NCBI RefSeq assembly: GCF_003086295.3
Contig: NC_092055.1
Location: 124,535,484-124,599,483 of the forward strand
DNA: 64,000 nt
Origin: Arachis hypogaea
Lineage: Eukaryota > Streptophyta > Magnoliopsida > Fabales > Fabaceae
Direction: 5' to 3'
The stretch's first letter is position 1. Every line of letters starts with the position of its first letter. This document shows, piece by piece, positions 1-12,438 of this stretch. The notes beneath the pieces were generated by a model. It did not search any database. It had not been told where the DNA came from and saw only the letters and a list, made by a program, of their open reading frames with translations. Both the position numbers and the translations under genes were made by a program.

Positions 1-117
1 ACACCCTACTCCTACAGTAGGTACGCTGTATTATGCTAAAACATGATAATAGCAATAACAGAACATTTCTCACATATCATAATTGGCAACTAGTTAGCCA
101 CAAAACTTTTGGCTTAC

Positions 118-3100
118 CTAGCAAAAGAATCATGTAAACTGATGGTATCAACAGTTTCCTCAGGAGTTGATGTGGGAAATGAGAACTCCACACAAGCCAG
201 TCCATTGGATGAAGTAACTCCTTCAGCATAGAGAATATCTAAATCTGATGGCTCATAATCAGCCCTCAATATCTCAACAACCTTAACAAAGATTTTACAT
301 GTCATAAACATTGTCCTTGGGCAGCACAAGATTCTCAAGCCACTCATCAAGCAATAATTTTCAAAAGAAAAGTAAAGAAATATATGCAATAATTATAATA
401 ATAGATAGAAATATGGCGCAAGAACTTCATAGACACTCCTGATGAAAAAATATTCGCTTAAAAGTAGAATAAGTTTATTGGTTTGGCATCATATAGATTA
501 TTTAGCTAGCATAACTAAAAGCATAAAAGAAAGGGGTTGACAACCAGCCAAATAATTGACCTGAGAAAGTATAAAGCATATGCTAGGCTCATATAAACTC
601 TCTATATGGAACTTAAATGCTTTCTATAGCACAACCGTCACTTCCCTTGATTAAGGTTCTCTATAATAGAATGTTCTAAATGCAGTAACCAAAACCTTTG
701 ATTAGAATTAACCTAAGCAACAAGTAAAAATCATTATCCCTACCCTCCATCAGTTTGCTCATTTTTTATTTGCACAGGGTCCTAATTGATCAAAGATAAA
801 TCTGTTTGATATAATAGATAGAATTTCCTAAACTACCAGAATCAGACAAGATATTTATATATTCAAATAAATAATAATTACTCTTTGGAACAAAATAAAC
901 ATTACAAAAAGATTATGTTGTGAAAAGTTATTGACATTTTGAGATTTCTTATACCCAGAATTTTAACACAATATCATCCATAAGAAATTCTTGCCTAAGC
1001 ACAAATTTACCAGCCTGGAGTTCTTAAAGAGTGCCTTAATTAGCTGTTCCCTTTCATACATATCATAGAGTTAAATATTTATTTATCCTACTCAATAGAG
1101 GACTCCAGTATTTAGTCACAAAATCCACCCATGTCTTTCTTAAAGTTCTCTCACTGCCACCAACTCAAAAGACATCCTGCTCTTAGCATTTTCATCCATA
1201 TGCAAGCAATTATATAAATATGTAAATGTCAGCCATACGATCATATGGAATCAAAGTGTCAAGAGCACATGTACACGAAAAAAACAAAAAAAACAAAAAA
1301 ATGAGCTCATACCCGCTCTAAGAAATAACTAGCAACACTTGGTAGCATTTCTATTTCTCTTCTTCTTTTGTAGGTAGCCTTAATGGCTGCACTACTCCAC
1401 ATCTCCTCAATCAATGGTGCATATTCACGAGTAGCTGCAGGAAAGATGGTATCAAGTTTGCCCGAAGCCATAGTTCTCAGCAGCCAATCAGAGAAAGCTT
1501 TTAGCCTTGTGCCAATGGAATAGATTGTCTTGTTGTTTGAACTGACTCCTGTTGTTAACCACAATGGAATCATCCAATCTTTAGTACAAATGGACAAGCA
1601 AAATTTGATACTTCTCTGCTTGTTATACAGTATTTCCTTTTTACAATTCTAAATTTAATTTGAGCAGCATCCCATAGTAAAGTCCTATGTGTGTGTGTGT
1701 GTGACAATTTTCAATGTTCAGTCTACAGTTGTCACTTTGGATGGAACAAGGTAAGATATAACTATTTCATTTTAGTACACACTAAAAGTTGTGACCCATA
1801 ATGGCACTTGAAGACATTTTAGACACTAATAATACACACCAATTCTGCACATATACAAGCTTGCTGCAAACCATTTTAATAGGGCTGAAGAAGGATTGAG
1901 TTGAAGCAAAACAGAAAGAATGTGAAGTTGAGATAATTGACAGAATTGAAGATTTTGTATATTGAATTGAATATGGGTTTTCAGCATATGACCTAGAACA
2001 TTATGATGAGTTTATATACAATTAGAGGTTACACACTCCACACGCATATAGTCTTGCATAACTTAAGTAACTACCAATTGCTCAAAACAGAATTGATAAC
2101 AGATTGAAAACAGAATTATGGAATTGGTAAGCCTCAGTTGCTTGTCTGTGAAGGAAGTCTCTAAGCTTCATTACATTTGGATGACCAACTAGATGGTGAC
2201 CATTTGATGCATATTAAACCATGTCTATGGTGCTTTAGAAGGAAGAAAGCTAGGCCAAGTAGTCAATTTAGTAGAAGAAAAAGGAGAAATTGAACTCATA
2301 CCTGTAGAATCAAGTACATCAGATTGTCTTTTCTTCTTCATATTCCACAGACTTTCTTCCTCAAAACGCTCACGACCTTCAAGTAGTAAACCAATATAGG
2401 AATATACGTTCGTTTGAATGGTCAACTTTATACTTTCACGTTCTTCTTTTGAGAAAGGGATGTCTTTGTAAAGTATCTTGGCCTGCCATAACCATTTACA
2501 ATTCTCTAACTATATTTATTTCTTAGCTTTTAGCAACAGATATCTTATTCGAGAAAGAATCAGTACAAAGTAGGAAACTGTTGCCCAATCAACTACACTA
2601 CAACATATCACAAAAAGAATTATGACTAAGTTTGTATTTATGTTTAAACTTTAGACTACTACTCCCAAAAGCATTTCACATGTCAGTTTTATAAGTTACA
2701 TGAATTATCATTTTGTTGAGCACACTTACCACCCACATTTGTCCAACATAATCTTCCCAACTAGTAACTAACAAATGAAAAATCACCTGCTTAAAAATAG
2801 CACTTGTTCCAGATCCACCATAGCCAACTAAGAGGAGCTTCTGAACTATTCCATGCTCAAGGTAATCAGGAACTCTTTTGCTAACTGGACTGGAGGTTCG
2901 TTCCCCACACAAAATTAAACATTTAGAAGGAATTGGCAGGGACAGTAAAGCACATACAAGCTTCGTTCCAGACTATACAAGCAACAGAATACTGTGTTAT
3001 AATGAAAGAAAACAAACAAAATAAGACAAATAGTCTTCACAAAACAAAAAATAAATAAAGAAATAAAGAAAAAAAAGGAACATCACCTTTCCCCATATAT

Positions 3101-4505
3101 TCTCTCTTATATTTTTCTGTCCCTCTTCTTGGTATGAACCATCCTCATTAACCCAAAAATGTGGGTTACCAGCGCATTGAACTCCTGCCAACTGCCAAAC
3201 AACAACAATTTTGTTTAACAACGAACAAGTTATTAGGAGTTTAAGGCACATCCTTCTAAATTCCTTCAAAAAATATTTTCCTTTCATATAATTATGGAAT
3301 ATAATTTCAACCTGCAACATTCGGAGCTTGACTTTTGTTATTTCGCTGCCATTGATGTAAACCTGCGTGTTCCCATTGCTAGCATCCGGCTTGATTGGAC
3401 CCCCAACATTCAGATGGGGACTGATAATTCTGCAAGGCTTCTGTCCTTCCTGTGAAATTCACAGAAAACAATCATGATCCACAACAAATCACAAGCAGTT
3501 AACCAATAATCAATGATACAAATGCATATAAAAAAACAGAACAAACATACCTCTCCCCAAAGACCAGATACTTTATCATACCAATAACTCCCCGGCTTAA
3601 GCTTCTTCGGAGGAGCAGCGCAGTTCTGCAACGTAACCAGTTCCTCAAACGAAAGTGGCCTCCCATTGACACAAATATACTCCGGAGGAAGTTGATTCAC
3701 CTCACAAAACCTCTCAGCCTTCATTATCTGCCGAACCTCCAACTCATTAAGCAACCTCCTGAAAATCCTAGAGCACTTCCCTAAAACTCTCTCTTTTAGA
3801 CTCATCAATTGGATACCCAATACAATCAACACACTTTCTTCCTTCAGGCATTGAACCCATAGCATCAAGCACGCAATTCCCACAATACTTTGCAGAACAA
3901 ACCAGACACACCTCTTTCTCCGTGAACCTGCTACCCTTGAAACACCGGTAGCACAAACCTTTGTTTCCATTAGTCACAGGAGCCGGCTTAACCGGTTCAC
4001 ATTCATCGACCAAAGCTTCATTACGATTACCATCACCATCAACATCATCATTATCTGAATCATTATTAACAGTGAAAGTAAGAATAGGTGCACGTTTAAC
4101 ATCACACGCATATTCACGTTCGTCGTTAAAATCTGCATTCTTTGCAGATGAATGACTAGACGATTCGAAATCCAAACTCAATAAGGAATCGGTGAATGCC
4201 CAATTTGAATAGTTGAAATCTGAACTCTCCTTCACGCCATGCAAGTTTCTCAACTCGTGCGATTGTTCCTCGCTGCTGAACTCGCCCGCGTCGTTGCTCC
4301 GACCGGCGCCGTCTTCGAAGACGATCACAGAGGTCGGAGACACGGTGGTATTGCCGTCGCCGGAACCGACATTGCTGCTTCGGTTGAAAGCTCTCATGGA
4401 AGCAGGAGAAGACGCTGGTCCTGTGCCGTGCGGTTTGAGCTCCTTGGAGAATCTCGTGCTGCAGTTCGCCGGCGCCGGCATCGGATGCGCCATCGGAATA
4501 GACAT
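118..4505 (-). CDS. XLG1: Extra-large G protein (XLG1-like), 5' seven exons, frameshifted
   Basis: Plant XLG proteins are unconventional G-alpha subunits that pair with G-beta-gamma at the plasma membrane and in the nucleus. Exons by splice-site reading (minus strand): 4505-3551, 3449-3312, 3191-3087, 2972-2787, 2482-2302, 1548-1313, 281-118; all junction phases agree, and the gene continues past the left edge. Seen: an acidic variable N-terminus, a Cys-rich stretch ([10 protein letters not shown]...CVDC, about residues 185-228), then [34 protein letters not shown], a P-loop-like [17 protein letters not shown] and [20 protein letters not shown]. All are family hallmarks. Odd: one extra base in an A run (plus strand 3783-3786) ends the frame after SKRES instead of joining SLGKCSR, leaving about 245 aa without the G-alpha domain. 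The reading frame is blocked by a stop near 4573, so the usual N-terminal GPP motif is missing and ATG 4505 is only the best available start. Family is sure; intactness is not. Confidence 0.85.
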
Positions 4506-5193
4506 GTCGACGCTTAGCGACACAGCCCGGGGAATATCGAGCCAAGATTGATGAACGTAACGGAACCGTCAACATGGAAAATAAAAAATGGAAGCTCTTC
4601 AAGCAGGTTCGAACCAAAACCACAAATTAACATTTCAAAATAAAGGGAAAAAGTGTGAGTTTTCTTTCTTTCTTTCTTGCTTTCTTTATTTCTAAACCAA
4701 AAAAAAAAAAGGTCGCCTAGGAGTTTGGAATCTGATGTAAACAAAGAAAAAGAACACCGACTGTCGAGTAAGAAGAAAGGTGATGAGTGAAAGTGAGAAT
4801 GAGATTTTCTCGAAAACGCGGAGCAGCAGTGTAAAGTATGTTTGTATATGGCATCATATATATACACACTGGGTGTGAAGCCGTGAAGGCTAAGGTGACT
4901 AGATGAGGCTCGAGGATTTGGGGTCAGCAATGAACCTGGCTCCGTTTGACTTGCTAGTTGCTACTGCAAGTGGTGACAAGTTTTTAGCACTTGAAAACTA
5001 AAAATAAGGAAAACACTATCGAATCAAAAGTCAATATTGTTTTAGGATAAATTGTCATTTTAACGGCTCTGATTTGGATGGTCCAAATTCCAAAACATAT
5101 CAGACTTTTACTCGTCTGGTTACAAAAAATAAAATTTTTTATTATTTATTATTCATTATTCAAACTTTCAAATTTTTCCAGTAAATCTGTAAT
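4506..5193. other. XLG leader and upstream region
   Basis: Holds the probable 5' UTR and promoter of the XLG gene, with the TATA candidate near 4860, then AT-rich intergenic DNA up to the MITE. I see no further gene. Confidence 0.4.
4856..4867 (-). promoter_or_regulatory. TATA box candidate for the XLG gene
   Basis: A TATATATA run on the minus strand lies about 350 bases upstream of the only usable XLG ATG. It is followed by a purine-rich leader with repeated GAAA words (about 4650-4690). Position fits a core promoter and a roughly 300-base 5' UTR. No transcript evidence is available. Confidence 0.35.
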
Positions 5194-5687
5194 TAGGGGT
5201 GGCAACATGTACCCTACTTACGGGTACCCAACCCGATTTTATCCGATCGAGTAGAGTTGCCAATCCGATCCGCAGCAGGTAGGGTATGGTATGGTTAGGG
5301 TTCTCGTGCGGGTCGGGTAGAGTATGGGTTGAGTCTCAACTCTATCCGACCAACTCTCACCCTATATATGTATATGTTATATATTTATATAAAATATGTT
5401 TCAAGTGGATATTAAACCAAATACTTCTCACTAAATACAAAAGATCCTTAGTCATTAAAAGAAGATCATTAATTGATAATGTAATATCTTTTTTAACATA
5501 AAAGTCAGTTTTATTTTAAATTATTATCAAATTATATAATAATGTTACATCTTTTTTGTAACCCGCGGATAGGGTCGAGTACCCGCGGGTTAAGAACGGG
5601 TAGGGTTAGGGTTGAGATATTCTAAACCCGCAGGTAGGATTAGAATTGACTCCAAACCCTATCCTACCCTATCCATTGCCACCCCTA
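5194..5687. mobile_element. hAT-type MITE (TAGGGGTGGCAA family)
   Basis: A 494-bp element with terminal inverted repeats TAGGGGTGGCAA and TTGCCACCCCTA. It is flanked by an 8-bp target duplication, TCTGTAAT (5186-5193) and TCTGTAAC (5688-5695), 7 of 8 identical. Subterminal GGGTAGGGT and GCGGGT words recur in both orientations. It has no coding capacity. The element at 27141-27822 has the same termini. Confidence 0.85.
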
Positions 5688-5695
5688 TCTGTAAC

Positions 5696-6469
5696 CATTA
5701 GTGTATCAATTTAGCACTTGCTATATCATTGATTAGTTTAACATGAATGTATTAAGGTCTCCTTTCTTTTCAGTGCATCATTGTAATACCAAATCTCTAT
5801 CTTTTGTGATGGAAGTTTATATCAGGATAATAATATAAGAAAATATAGGAGCAACATTTTTAGTGGATAAAAATGAGAAATCGACTAGTATTGATTCATA
5901 AATATATAAATTAAAAAGGTGAATTTTATGGTGTAAAAATAAGTTTTTTTTTTACACATGAAAAAACCAATCTGACATGGGTTTAAGAGTGACATCTATC
6001 TTTTGTTATTATTGCTTTGTTCAGATGTCACAATAAATGCATAAAAATTTAGATTTTGTCTTTTCTAATTAAACACATTGATTCTAATGAAAGTTCATTA
6101 TAGATATATTTTTATTGTATTGGACCAAAAAATAATAATAACTTTTGGGTTGTAATAGATTGCTATTAAAATAATATATTTTATTGTGTTTACTACTTTA
6201 CTTTATCAATAAAATTAATCAATTTTTATTAAATATTTAAAAAATAAACATTCAAATTCAAAATTTAGTCTCTAAATTATTGTGTATAACACTGAACTTT
6301 TCTTACATTTTGCATAAGAAACTAATAGGTGTTATTTTTATTTTGTGAGAGTAATTTTAAAAATTTTTGTCATTTGATTTATGAATGGCTGATTTTTTTA
6401 TATAGAATTAATGTTGTATTATTTTCAGTTGTGGAGAAGTGGTATATTTTAATTTAGTATAGAGGTAAT
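5696..6469. other. AT-rich intergenic stretch
   Basis: Very AT-rich DNA with no convincing coding frame, RNA gene or clear element ends. Confidence 0.5.
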
Positions 6470-6733
6470 CACAAATTACAGAGTCCGATTTGTATTTTAA
6501 AAGATTAAAATTCACAAATCGGAGAGTCGGATTTGTGTAAGTTCAAACGAAAAATTGGTTTTATGTAAGTTCACAAATTGGAGGGACGATTTTGTATTTT
6601 AAAATTTTAAAAAATTAAAATTCACAAATTGAAGGATCAGATTTGTATACGTTCACAAATCAGAGGGTCAGTTTTGTGTTTTAAAAATTAAAAAAAAAAG
6701 TTAAACTTCACAAATCGAAAGGTTAGATTTGTG
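6470..6733. repeat. Array of six imperfect palindromes (CACAAATC..GATTTGTG)
   Basis: Six copies of a 23-25 bp near-palindrome begin at about 6470, 6513, 6572, 6623, 6654 and 6709. Arms are CACAAATCGGA and TCCGATTTGTG with a 3-base centre; several copies are decayed by transitions. Spacers are AT-rich, often with AAAATTAAAA. The design (short palindrome with CG near the centre, irregular spacing) matches the terminal arrays of the element at 10.9-17.3 kb, but the sequence differs. Confidence 0.75.
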
Positions 6734-6972
6734 ATCTCCATATGAAAAAAACACACCAAATTTCATACGTTATTAAAAAATACTACTATGAATTCAATAT
6801 CAAAATTAAAAAGCTTTTATGAATTAGTTAAAAAAATTCTTTAGTCTATGAAATGCACTAAACAATTAAAAATCCTAACTAACAATTAAATTCGCAAACA
6901 ATCAAAGAAAATGCAAGTATTCACATATCAACATATTTACACTAACCAACAACATGACACACATATGCAAAC

Positions 6973-6990
6973 TCCCCAGCAACGGCGTCA
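6973..6990 (-). other. Retrotransposon primer-binding site (tRNA-Asp type)
   Basis: On the minus strand the sequence reads TGACGCCGTTGCTGGGGA, two changes from the Athila-type primer-binding site TGGCGCCGTTGCCGGGGA that pairs with the 3' end of tRNA-Asp. It lies five bases past the LTR end, as expected for Athila elements. Confidence 0.7.
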
Positions 6991-6995
6991 AAATT

Positions 6996-8485
6996 TGATG
7001 TGAGATATTTGTCGGTCTAGAATTTACCAATAAAATTCTGTTGTGAGTATAGACTAAACCAACAAGCTATCCCACACCAAAGATAGAAAATGTGTCACTA
7101 CAATTAAAAATCAATAACCGAGAGTAGAATCTCGGGTCATTCTCCCTAGGAATTGCCCTGAGATGTACGTCATTGGTTAGGAGTTCTCTTGGAAGTAAAT
7201 GAACATGAAACTAAAGCAATGAACAATTAACAATTGGAATAAAGAAACTCAAAAATTAAACTAACAAGGGTAAATGACAATCAATCAATGTAAAATTCTT
7301 GGCTAGGGGTGAGAATTGGAATTCCTATCATCATTGCCTCCATCAATTGTGACACGAATTGACCATTACTCCACTTAGTTAACCTCTAACTATAAAGAAA
7401 AGTTAAGTAGATACAATCAACTTGAGTCCACAAGTCCTAGTCAAATTCTAAGGAAAGACTAGCTTTAGTGGCATTCAAGTCAACTAGCAATTTTCAATTA
7501 TCAATCAACAAAAAGCTTTGACAATTCAAGTGTCTCCAGTTGCCCAACCCCCAAGCCAAGAGTGAAAATCTACTTCATAACTACAAGTGACATTACCTCA
7601 AATACTTGGTGAGCAAGAATGAAAGACATTGTGAAATTGAAAAGAGAATTCAAATTGAAATTATCTACCACAAACAACTAACAACAACAAAGCAATTAAC
7701 AACAATGAACATGAAATTCCTCAATGCAATAATAGAAATCAATGTAAACAAGATCCAAATCTAAGATCCAAAATAACTAGAATAACAAGAACACTAAATG
7801 AGAGTAGGAGAATGATATCTACAAATTAAAGCAATGTAAAATCGAATTAATTCAGATCTAACCAAAGGATCCAAGTGAAATTGAAATTGAGAAGGCTAAA
7901 ACCTAGAGAGAAGTGAGAGTTTCTCTCTCTACAAAACAAGAATAAAAAACTAGCTAAAATGATGATGTACTCCCTAAAATGAGTGTGACCTCCTTTCCCC
8001 CTTGGTTCCTTGGGTTTTTTCATGCAAAATTGAGCTTAGATTGGGCCTGGAGCCTCTCAGAAAATCGCCAGCCACGATTCATTAATGAAGTCACGTGCTG
8101 GGCGTCACGCGTGCGTGTCATCTGAGTCTGCGAGCTTTTGCGCACCAGTCCTAGCCACATGCGTCCACGTGAGCGCGTCGCCACCAATTCTCCAAAGCTC
8201 CATTCTTCATGTTCCTTCCACTTGTGCATGCTTCCTTTCCATCTTCTAGGCCATCTTTGCCCTATAGATCCTGAATCCACTTAACAAACACATTACGGCA
8301 TCGAATGGTAATAGAAGAGGATTAAAATATAGCATTTTTAAGGTCAAAGAAGCATGTTTTAAACCATGAAGCAAAATTAGGAAGGAAACACAAAACCATG
8401 CAATTTATATGAATAAGTGCGGAAAATATTGATAAAACCCCCCAAATTCTACACAAGACAAACCACAAAATTGGGTTTTATCGCA
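6996..8485 (-). mobile_element. Athila-like LTR (solo or truncated Ty3 element)
   Basis: About 1.49 kb read on the minus strand from TGCGATAAAACCC (8485) to ...CACATCA (6996), followed by the tRNA-Asp-type primer-binding site. The TGATAAAACC start, the length and the GC-rich patch at 8090-8180 fit Athila LTRs of legumes as I remember them. No gag or pol follows on the minus strand toward lower coordinates, so the internal region has been lost. The LINE at 8486 abuts the LTR start, which suggests insertion at or near the LTR boundary. Confidence 0.6.
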
Positions 8486-10389
8486 TCTATATCGGTTTTG
8501 ATAAATGGTTCACCGTCTAAGTCATTCAAGATGGAAATAGGTTTGAGATAAGGTGACCCGCTTTCTCCTTTCTTGTTTGTTTTGGTTGTGGACGTGCTAC
8601 ATCGAATGATTGGAGAAGCAGTTAGGAACAACCGTATATCTCTGTTGTCAATTGAGAGAGATAGTATAGAGCTGTCACATCTTCAATTTGCTGATGATAC
8701 AATTCTGTTTTGCCCGCCAGAAGAGGAGACTATCAAGAATTACAAGAGGCTTCTGAGATGCTCTGAGTTAATGTCAGGCCTCAGTGTTAATTTTGACAAG
8801 TCAAGCTTGATACCAATAAATTGTGACGAGCATTGGGTCCAGCGTATGTGTAGCTTATTGGGTTGTAAGGGAGATACACTTCCAGTTAAATACCTTGGAA
8901 TATCCTTAGGAGCAAATCCGAGGTTGGTGAAGACTTGGAAGCCTATAATAGACAAAGTAGAGGAGAAGCTCAGTCTGTGAAAAGCTAAAATACTAAATAA
9001 AGCTGGAAAGTTGGTGCCGATCAAGTCAGTATTGAATAGTCTGCCAGTATATTATTTGAGCTTGTTTAAGATGCCAAAATTTGTTGCTGAGAAATTGATC
9101 TCACTGTAGAGAAGGTTCCTATTGAGTAAGGAAGATGGTAGTAATGGGATGGCATTAGTAAGATGGGAAGTAGTGTAGGTACCTAAAAGCTAGGTGGGTT
9201 GGAGGTTGGAGATGCTATGGTTCGGAACACAGCACTACTGTTTAAGTGGTGGTGGCGGTTTGCAAAGGAAGAATGCCCGTTGTGGAAGAAGGTGGTATGT
9301 TCATGTCATAATCTGAATCCTAATGAGCTGTTGTCAACTCAAGCGCTACCTACTAGAGGAGGCCCATAGAAGGATATATGCCAGATACAAATAACAAATC
9401 AACATATAAGGGATAAGATGGTTACAGGCTTGTCTATGGAGGTTGGTGATGGGCGACGTACTCGATTTTGGGAGGATGTATGATTACTTTGTGAATCTTT
9501 GAAGGATTGGTTCCCCAGGCTTTTCTCTGTTTCAAACCAATGTGGATCTGTTATAAGAGATTATGGGTTAGAGTGGATTTGGAACCTCTAATAGAGGCGA
9601 GAACTATTTCAATGGGAGTTGGAGCTTCTGAAATATTTACATGAGGAATTGAGACCTGTGAAGTTAGTAAATAACAGAGAGGATAGAGTGGTGTGGAAAT
9701 ATGATAGACAATGTGTTTTTTCAACTAACTCATTTGTGCAGGTTTTGCAGGAGGTAAACTCCCAGAGGAGGTTACTAGTTATAACTTCACTAAGACTGTT
9801 TGGAAAGGTCTAGTTCCACCAAGAGTGGAACTATTTTCTTGGTTTGTCTTAATAGGTATGGTGAATACAAAAGAAATGCTAAGCCGATTTAGGATTATAA
9901 ACCAGGAAGATAATATATGTGTTTTATGTAATAATGATGTGGAACATGTACATCACTTATTTTTCGGCTGTGAATTTGCTTGACAGGTGTAGAGTGCGTG
10001 GATATCAGTGTGTTGGCCGACAATGGTCCTTTTCGGGTTTGATGAAAGAATATTTCCTATGATGGACAGAGGAACCGAGGAGAAAAGAGGATAGGGAGTA
10101 GCGATTGAGATGCTTCTATGCGTTTATTTGGAACATCTGGATGGAAAGGAATAGAAAAATTTTTCAACATAAAAGCAAAAGGGTTGAAGAAATTATCAAC
10201 ATGACCGTGATGAGCTCCAACGAGTGGAAATGTGTGGATTCCTTTAATTGTTGATGGTTATGCTGAAGATGACATAAGGGGGTTCTTCTTTGTGTTGTGG
10301 TCTTATTTTCTATACGTTTGGACTGTAGTGTCTGACTTTTTCTATTGCTCTACCTATTGTGTTGAGTCCTGTGTTTTAAAAAAAAAACT
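8486..10389 (+). mobile_element. 5'-truncated LINE (L1-type reverse transcriptase, zf-RVT end)
   Basis: Non-LTR retrotransposon remnant. Translation begins inside the reverse transcriptase at VLINGSPSKSFKMEIGL..GDPLSPFLFVL, then HLQFADDTILFC (the FADD active-site box), KYLGISLGANPRLVKTWKP and the KLVPIKSVLNSLPVYYLSLF region. After about 9800 comes the C-terminal zf-RVT domain: PPRVELFSWFVL followed by ICVLCNNDVEHVHHLFFGC (Cys and His ligands visible). The longest open part is 8573-8977; it is followed by many in-frame stops (first near 8978) and several frame shifts. It ends in a short poly(A) near 10378-10389. The endonuclease and 5' half are absent, as usual for target-primed insertion. It is inactive. 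Confidence 0.85.
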
Positions 10390-10900
10390 ATTTACTAATT
10401 ATCTTTTAATAGAAAAAGTAAAAGAATGCTCTTGCAAAGCAATTAAAACCAAATAAAAAATTATTTATCAAATTGCCTAGAAAAGAAAGAAATAGAGAGC
10501 AAGGAAATAGAAAGAAAAGAAAGAAAAGGAAAAAAATTGAGTGAATTTTTATTTTCTTTAGATGTGTTTGGATAGAAGGAAAATAAGAAGGAAAGAAATG
10601 TTATAAAAAGACAATTTTATCCTTATATTATAAAATATATTGAAAAAGTGAAGTGGTAGTATTAAAAGTAGAGAGAGAAACATTAATTTTCTCTCTATTT
10701 TCTTTTCAATGTTAGAGAGAAAAAAAATTGATGGGCCCTACCAGTTTTTTTCCATCCAATTTTTTCTCTCTAATTTTCCTCCTCAACCAAACAATGGAAA
10801 ATAATCATTTTCCTTCCCATTTTCTTTGCGACAAATTATTTAAAGAATGGAAGATAAAATGGTGTTGTTCTGATATATTATTTCATGGAGTGTAATCCAC
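10390..10900. other. AT-rich stretch with a possible fold-back MITE
   Basis: Contains GTGTTTGGATAGAAGG at about 10564 and an opposing CAACCAAACAATGG at about 10784, with repeated GAGAGAAA and TTTCTCTC words between. This suggests a small fold-back element, but I could not define a target duplication. No gene is seen. Confidence 0.3.
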
Positions 10901-10930
10901 AAATGTGGATCTGCAAATCTCAGTAACCTG

Positions 10931-11235
10931 CAAAACGCAGGTTACGTTTTGGGTACACCTGAAAATGGCAGAGCTGCTATTGGCTCCAAAACGCAACATG
11001 CGTTTTGCAGAGGAGGAAGTTCAAGCCTCGAAACGTGTCCGTCCTGCTCCCTGCATGCAGGCAATGCTAAACATGTTGACCACTTGGAACTCCCAAAACG
11101 CAAGTTGCGTTTGGCAGTAGTCAGGAGCAAAACGCAAGTTGCGCTTGGCAGGCTCCCATGTTGCATGAACGCCACGTGTTTGAAGAGGGTGGTGATGGAG
11201 TCTATAAACCAAACTGAAAGCAAAACGCAGGAAGC
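10931..11235. repeat. Left terminal array of CAAAACGCA..TGCGTTTTG palindromes
   Basis: Copies at 10931-10951, 10987-11007, 11094-11114 and 11128-11148, plus a half-site at 11221. Arms are CAAAACGCA and TGCGTTTTG around a 3-base centre; 10987-11007 has perfect 9-base arms. The first copy also overlaps a perfect 9-base inverted pair, GTAACCTGC and GCAGGTTAC. The same unit recurs at the right end of the element. Confidence 0.85.
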
Positions 11236-11428
11236 AAAGGCAAAGGTTGCTGGGGTTCTAATTTGCAAGGTTCTGCTGAAATTTTGTGAGGAAGAAGAAG
11301 AATAGAAAATTTTGGTTAAATATTATAAAATCAAAAATAGTTCGTGATTTTACTAAACCTGAAGAACACATTATTGAGTACTTAGATCATCTTCCATGGG
11401 TAAGTAATTTTTTTTAATGTTTAATGAT

Positions 11429-11553
11429 ATATATATATATATATATATGTATATATTCGAATATTATTATTATTATTAATAAAAATAATGTTGTTATTGT
11501 TATTATTATAACTAGTATTATTAGGATTAGTATTCGTGTTATGATTATTATTA

Positions 11554-11600
<47 letters not shown>

Positions 11601-11602
11601 TA
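11429..11602. repeat. (AT)n and (TTA)n microsatellites in a PMD intron
   Basis: An AT run at 11429-11448 is followed by a long TTA-rich tract at about 11463-11602. Both lie in the first intron of the PMD gene. The poly-Asn and poly-Ile reading frames across them are artefacts. Confidence 0.9.
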
Positions 11603-12355
11603 TCGTTAATTTTTTTCGCAAGCTATTAGGAATTTGTTGTCCAGAAAATTAGATCTGCCAGAGACCTTTAACGAGGTAGCTACAGCTTCACTAGCACTGA
11701 CTGGGTTTTAACACGTTTCACGAGTAGGCGAACTGAGAGGTCATTCTGCACTACTGAGTGCTTTGGTCGAAAGATGGAGGTCGGAGACCCATACATTTCA
11801 TCTTCCGGTCGGTGAGGTGACAGTGACGTTGGAAGATGTTTCATATATTCTTGGCCTCCCGGTTAATAGGGAGCCCATTACTGGTAGATCAGACAGCAGT
11901 CACCAGTTTTTGGTGGAGAACTGCATCACGTGTTATGGTCGGGAGCCCGATCCGCAGGATCACGTATTGAGTAAGGTTAGTATACCCTGGGTCCGGCGGT
12001 GCAGAGATACCGAGCTGTGTGACACTCAGGAGTCTATTGAGCGTTACATTCGGGCGCACATTTTCTACGTGCTCGGAACGGTTGTGTTTCCGGATAAGTC
12101 GACCACTTCGTTGAACTCAAAGTTTCTACCGCTACTTCGGGATTTCCACCGGATTTTAGCATACAGTTGGGGGGCAGCCAGTCTGGCACACCTATACAGA
12201 TCGTTGTATCGTGCATCACGATACAACTGCAAAGAGATGGATGGCCACTGATACTGCTTTTTGTTTGGGCATGGGAGCGTATGCCGTTCCTGGCACCTAT
12301 ACCCCGCGATCAGCTCGTCGATGTTGGTATTCCACTCGCGCGACGGTATCGCCTT

Positions 12356-12438
12356 TTATTGTTATTGTTATTGTTATTGTTACTGTTATCGTTATTGTTA
12401 TTGTTATCGTTATTGTGACTGTTATTGTTATCATTTTT
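12356..12438. repeat. TTATTG-type hexamer microsatellite in a PMD intron
   Basis: About 13 degenerate copies of TTATTG, with TTACTG and TTATCG variants, fill the second intron of the PMD gene. Confidence 0.9.

Noticed and set aside
4213..4551. Plus-strand frames opposite XLG exon 1
   Set aside because: Shadows of the XLG N-terminal coding sequence.
6470..6733. CRISPR-like array (short repeats with spacers)
   Set aside because: Units are palindromes with AT-rich, uneven and non-unique spacers in a plant genome, with no cas genes; a transposon-end array explains it.
10905..11305. Short frames on both strands across the left palindrome array
   Set aside because: Symmetric repeats create open frames on both strands; no known domain.
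11421..11621. Open frames of poly-Asn or poly-Ile
   Set aside because: Direct translation of the TTA microsatellite in a PMD intron.
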